Shown here: piece after piece, positions 4,885 through 7,771 of the stretch | Layout of the letters: every line of letters begins with the position of its first letter | Position numbering within the stretch: the stretch's first letter is position 1 | The notes under the pieces: model-generated | The model's database searches: none | The model's input: only the letters and a program-made list of their open reading frames with translations | Told to the model about the DNA's origin: nothing | Position numbers and translations under genes: made by a program | Assembly (NCBI GenBank): GCA_022865965.1 | Contig: JALHTS010000670.1 | Coordinates: 1-7,771, forward strand | Direction of reading: 5' to 3' | Length of the DNA: 7,771 nucleotides | DNA from: Ignavibacteriaceae bacterium | Lineage (GTDB): Bacteria > Bacteroidota > Ignavibacteria > Ignavibacteriales > Ignavibacteriaceae

Positions 4885-6788
4885 TGCTTGGACGAATTGT
4901 TGAGAATTATAAGATGGTTTCTCTTCTCGGTGAGGGAGGAATGGGAACTGTTTATAAAGCTTTAGATATAAAACTTGACAGATATACTGCAATTAAAGTT
5001 CTTAACCCCCAGCAAACCAGAAATCCGCGTTTTATTGAACGATTCAAAAGAGAAGCCAAAAATCAGGCAAAACTTTCAAATCCAAATATTGTTTCTGTTT
5101 ATGGATTTGTAGAGGCTAAAGATTTCCTCGGTTTTGTTATGGAGTACATCGAAGGTAAGACTGTTGAAGAATATTTAAGAGAATACGGCAGACTTAGTCT
5201 TAATGATTCGATTCAAATAATGAAACAGGTTCTTATAGGAACTGCATATGCTCATTCCGAAGGTTTTATTCACCGTGATTTAAAACCATCCAACATTATT
5301 ATCGACTCAAAAGGTGTCGTTAAAATTACTGATTTTGGCATTGCTAAATCTGTAAATGAATCTATGTCTCTTACAAGAACAGGGGCTAAAGTTGGAACAA
5401 TTCTTTATATGAGTCCTGAGCAAATAAAAGGATATGATTCTACAATTAAAAGCGACTTATACTCTCTCGGAATAACTTTCTATGAAATGATAAGTGGAAA
5501 AGTACCTTATGACTTTCAGAATGAGTATGATATTCTGGATGCTCATCTAAACAGTATACCTGTTCCGCTTTCTCAAGACTTTCCTGAAATACCATTCGAA
5601 GTTGATGAAATTATATTAAGAACCATGAATAAAGCAATTTCCGGTAATTATAATTTTTGTACAGATTTTATATACGAACTCGAAAATCTGGAATCTTCTC
5701 TTCCTACTTTGACTGATAAAGATTATAAATCGCAAAGTCATATTGAAATTATTTCACCAATGAAGAAACCAACAATTGGCAAACGGATTTTTAATATTTT
5801 TCTTTTTTTAGTCTTTATTTCTTTATTAATATTTTCCTTTAAAGCAGTTACGGAATACCTGGTTGAACAAGAAAAGAAAGAACTTGCTAAGAAGGATGAT
5901 CTGAGTATTAGTACGGGACCATTATCATCAATAAAATCCGATTGGCAAAAAATTAATATTGGTACGAATGAAAATATCAATGCAATTTTGCTGAATGATA
6001 ATCAGATATTTCTTTTCGGCAACAACGGATTGATTGTTAGAAGCTCAGACCAAGGGAAATCATGGAGTAAAGTTATCTCCAGTACAAGATCAAGCATTTA
6101 TGCTGTAACATCTTTGCGTAATAATAAATTTGTTGCGGTTGGTGAGAAAGGATTAGTAATTATTTCATCTGACAATGGCAAAACCTGGAAAAGTCAAAAA
6201 TCAAATACCGCTGAATCTTTGTTTAGCATAAAGTTTATAGGAGATATTCTTTATAGCGTCGGCTCAAAGGGGTCAATTTTAACTAGTAATGATTATGGTA
6301 GAACGTGGTCTAAACGAAGTAAACCTTCAAAGAATATTATTTATGATATTCATTTCATCGATCCCTTAAAAGGATTTATAACAGGATGGAATGGATTAAT
6401 AATGCAAACAAAAGATGGTGGAAAAACCTGGAGTAAGAAAGAAAAAGTAACTGATGATTATCTTCGCTCAATCTCATTTGCCAATGATAAAATTGGTTTG
6501 ATTGTGGGCGGTGGCGGATCAATTCTTAGGACAGAAGATGGTGGATCAAATTGGAATTTAGTTAATTCTAAATCGGTGTCAGCATTCAATAAAGTATTTT
6601 TTGTAGATGAAAGACTTGTCTTAGCAATCTGTAACAAAGGAGAAATTTTCCAAAGTTTTGACAATGGTCTGAAGTGGGAAAAAATACAAAGCGGCACATT
6701 CTCAACTTTAAGTTATGTACAGAAATCCAATGATAGAAAAATATTTATTGCAGGTAGTAATGGGACTTTAATTACTAATCAATATTAA
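4884..6788 (+). CDS. transmembrane Ser/Thr kinase with extracytoplasmic Ycf48-like Asp-box propeller
   Basis: A 634-residue Hanks-type (PknB-like) Ser/Thr protein kinase. Kinase domain about 1-270: Gly loop GEGGMGTVY at 16-24, ATP-binding K38 in AIK, helix-C E57, catalytic loop HRDLKPSN with D132 and N137, DFG at 150-152, and SPE at 177-179. Activation-loop T164 and T166 align with PknB T171 and T173, so autophosphorylation is expected. After a Lys-rich juxtamembrane stretch comes one membrane segment (about 302-320) and a charged linker. The remainder (about 353-634) is six repeats ending in Asp boxes (xxDxGxxW) with Asp at 389, 430, 470, 511, 552 and 593, a 40-41 residue period. The terminal GSNGTLITNQY lacks its own Asp box, and DWQKI at 353-357 could complete that blade, suggesting a closed seven-bladed propeller of the BNR/Ycf48 type. 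Positive charges before the membrane segment place the kinase inside and the propeller outside. The ligand is unknown. The start overlaps the phosphatase stop (TAATG). Confidence 0.94.
   Translation: MLGRIVENYKMVSLLGEGGMGTVYKALDIKLDRYTAIKVLNPQQTRNPRFIERFKREAKNQAKLSNPNIVSVYGFVEAKDFLGFVMEYIEGKTVEEYLREYGRLSLNDSIQIMKQVLIGTAYAHSEGFIHRDLKPSNIIIDSKGVVKITDFGIAKSVNESMSLTRTGAKVGTILYMSPEQIKGYDSTIKSDLYSLGITFYEMISGKVPYDFQNEYDILDAHLNSIPVPLSQDFPEIPFEVDEIILRTMNKAISGNYNFCTDFIYELENLESSLPTLTDKDYKSQSHIEIISPMKKPTIGKRIFNIFLFLVFISLLIFSFKAVTEYLVEQEKKELAKKDDLSISTGPLSSIKSDWQKINIGTNENINAILLNDNQIFLFGNNGLIVRSSDQGKSWSKVISSTRSSIYAVTSLRNNKFVAVGEKGLVIISSDNGKTWKSQKSNTAESLFSIKFIGDILYSVGSKGSILTSNDYGRTWSKRSKPSKNIIYDIHFIDPLKGFITGWNGLIMQTKDGGKTWSKKEKVTDDYLRSISFANDKIGLIVGGGGSILRTEDGGSNWNLVNSKSVSAFNKVFFVDERLVLAICNKGEIFQSFDNGLKWEKIQSGTFSTLSYVQKSNDRKIFIAGSNGTLITNQY
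5997..6779 (+). repeat. tandem Asp-box/Ycf48-like propeller repeats (protein level)
   Basis: Six units of about 123 bases inside the kinase gene. Each encodes a pattern of hydrophobic strand, G-x-x-G-x-I/L, then S/T-x-D-x-G-x-x-W (for example SDNGKTW, NDYGRTW, KDGGKTW). Asp spacings are 41, 40, 41, 41 and 41 residues. The units are diverged at DNA level, so this is an old protein repeat and not a recent tandem duplication. Confidence 0.85.
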
Positions 6789-6930
6789 TCAATAACACTT
6801 TTGAATTATTTTACACTTATTATTCTCTCGAATAAAATTCCGTGAGGAGCCAGGTATAATAAATTAATAATGTTGTTTCTTTTAATATCTCATCCAGTGC
6901 TCATGTAAAATACTTCATTCAATTAATTAT

Positions 6931-7771
6931 ATGATCAGATTTTCAAAAAATATTTCATTAAAAGAATTATTATCAATCAAACTGGCAATTTTATTCTTTA
7001 CTATTATATTAATTTCTTTCAATCTTATTTTATTACAGTATCCGCTTACAAATGTGCTGGGTTATGAATACTCAGCACTTAACTCGTTATTGAATACTAT
7101 AATAATCGGTTTATTTACAATAATATGGATTCAGAAGAATCCATCCTTTTCAGGCTCATTTTTTTTAATCGTATCAGTTTTTGTTTTATTACCTTTAATT
7201 ATTAGTGTCGTTTCTTCTTTGATTACAGGGTTTTGTTCATTTTGGGATGGAATTTCATTTTATTTTACCATCACTATTCCATCATTACTAATCGGTTTTG
7301 CAACAGGAATTTTTATTATTTATATGACCGATAAGTTTAGAATAATATTCTTTTTCTTATTAATCTTAATAATCACATTAATACCTGTTCTTGAAATTTA
7401 TTTTTATCCTCAGATATATTTTTATAATCCCTTAATAGCATATTTTCCGGGATCAATCTATGATGAGGGAATGAGTGTAGAACTTAAATTAATTGTTTAC
7501 AGGTTGATAAATATTATCTATGCTTCACTTATTATATTGTTGATTGGTAAAGATGAAAAGAAAAGTAAAAGATTAAGAAACTCATTCTTAATTATCATTG
7601 TTGCTTTAATATTTTTCTTCATATCGCCTATTATTGGTTTTTCAACAAACTATTCCAGACTTGATAATTTACTTCCTGAAAAATTGCTCACAGAAAATTA
7701 TCAGTTGCATTTAGCGGAAAACATTTCAGAAAATGAATCGAAATTAATTGCACTTCACTCACAATATTATT
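6931..7771 (+). CDS. polytopic membrane protein of unknown function, 3'-truncated by the window end
   Basis: An open frame from the ATG at 6931 runs without a stop for 280 codons to the window edge, so the C-terminus is missing. I do not recognise the family. It is very rich in Ile, Leu and Phe, with about seven predicted membrane segments near residues 17-36, 52-67, 76-99, 112-131, 137-157, 188-205 and 217-236. Positively charged loops (TDKFR near 133, KDEKKSKRLR near 207-216) place the N-terminus inside and the part after residue 236 outside the cytoplasm. A long outer loop between segments 5 and 6 has the motif-like stretch NPLIAYFPGSIYDE. The last visible residues, about 247-280, are soluble and charged and look like the start of an extracytoplasmic domain. 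No Shine-Dalgarno precedes the ATG, but an in-frame stop at 6883 and the lack of another upstream Met leave this as the only ATG start. It lies 142 bases after the kinase, so co-transcription is possible but unproven. Confidence 0.8.
   Translation, partial: MIRFSKNISLKELLSIKLAILFFTIILISFNLILLQYPLTNVLGYEYSALNSLLNTIIIGLFTIIWIQKNPSFSGSFFLIVSVFVLLPLIISVVSSLITGFCSFWDGISFYFTITIPSLLIGFATGIFIIYMTDKFRIIFFFLLILIITLIPVLEIYFYPQIYFYNPLIAYFPGSIYDEGMSVELKLIVYRLINIIYASLIILLIGKDEKKSKRLRNSFLIIIVALIFFFISPIIGFSTNYSRLDNLLPEKLLTENYQLHLAENISENESKLIALHSQYY

Noticed and set aside
6825..6846. Weak inverted repeat after the kinase as a terminator
   Set aside because: The stem has central mismatches and no U tract follows.
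6801..6875. Promoter-like words (TATAAT at 6855-6860, TAATGTTG at 6868-6875) before the membrane protein
   Set aside because: No -35 or TTTG partner is found at the right spacing, and AT-rich DNA yields such words by chance. An independent promoter for 6931 remains possible but unsupported.

Overview
This window comes from a strongly AT-rich bacterial chromosome. I place it in the Bacteroidota/Ignavibacteriota side of the FCB group, most likely an Ignavibacteria-like organism. The reasons are promoter elements of the TTTG-N20-TAnnTTTG type, tRNA genes that do not encode CCA, a trigger factor with a degenerate FKBP domain, a LACTB-like serine hydrolase, and an STPK fused to a Ycf48/Asp-box propeller. 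The placement is inference from style, not from a database match.

Layout. At the left edge, tRNA-His(GTG) and tRNA-Glu(TTC) lie on the + strand. They end at a strong hairpin that also terminates the convergent gene on the - strand. That gene (about 319-1773, -) encodes a secreted LACTB/AmpC-like serine hydrolase with C-terminal TPRs. A second hairpin (about 1854-1897) separates it from the - strand housekeeping unit tRNA-Leu(TAG) - tig - clpP (3965 down to 1913). This unit joins a tRNA, the ribosome-bound chaperone trigger factor and the ClpP protease subunit. clpX does not follow clpP here. The starts of tig (GTG at 3848) and clpP (ATG at 2536) are fixed by clear Shine-Dalgarno sequences and by agreement with E. 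coli residue numbering.

Diverging from tRNA-Leu on the + strand is a two-gene signalling unit. It has a stand-alone PP2C-type Ser/Thr phosphatase (4159-4884) and, joined by a TAATG stop/start overlap, a 634-residue transmembrane Ser/Thr kinase (4884-6788). The extracytoplasmic part of the kinase is an Asp-box (Ycf48-like) beta-propeller with six visible repeats at a 40-41 residue period and a probable seventh blade closed by the N-terminal strand. Phosphatase and kinase form a likely antagonistic pair in which the propeller would be the sensor or docking module.

After a 142-base gap, an unrecognised polytopic membrane protein starts at 6931 and runs off the window. It has seven predicted membrane segments, and its C-terminal part would begin outside the cytoplasm.

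Most of the window is well-understood core gene content. The least ordinary items are the kinase-propeller architecture with its coupled phosphatase, the truncated membrane protein, and the TPR-tailed LACTB-like hydrolase. I found no CRISPR array, insertion sequence, prophage or toxin-antitoxin module.
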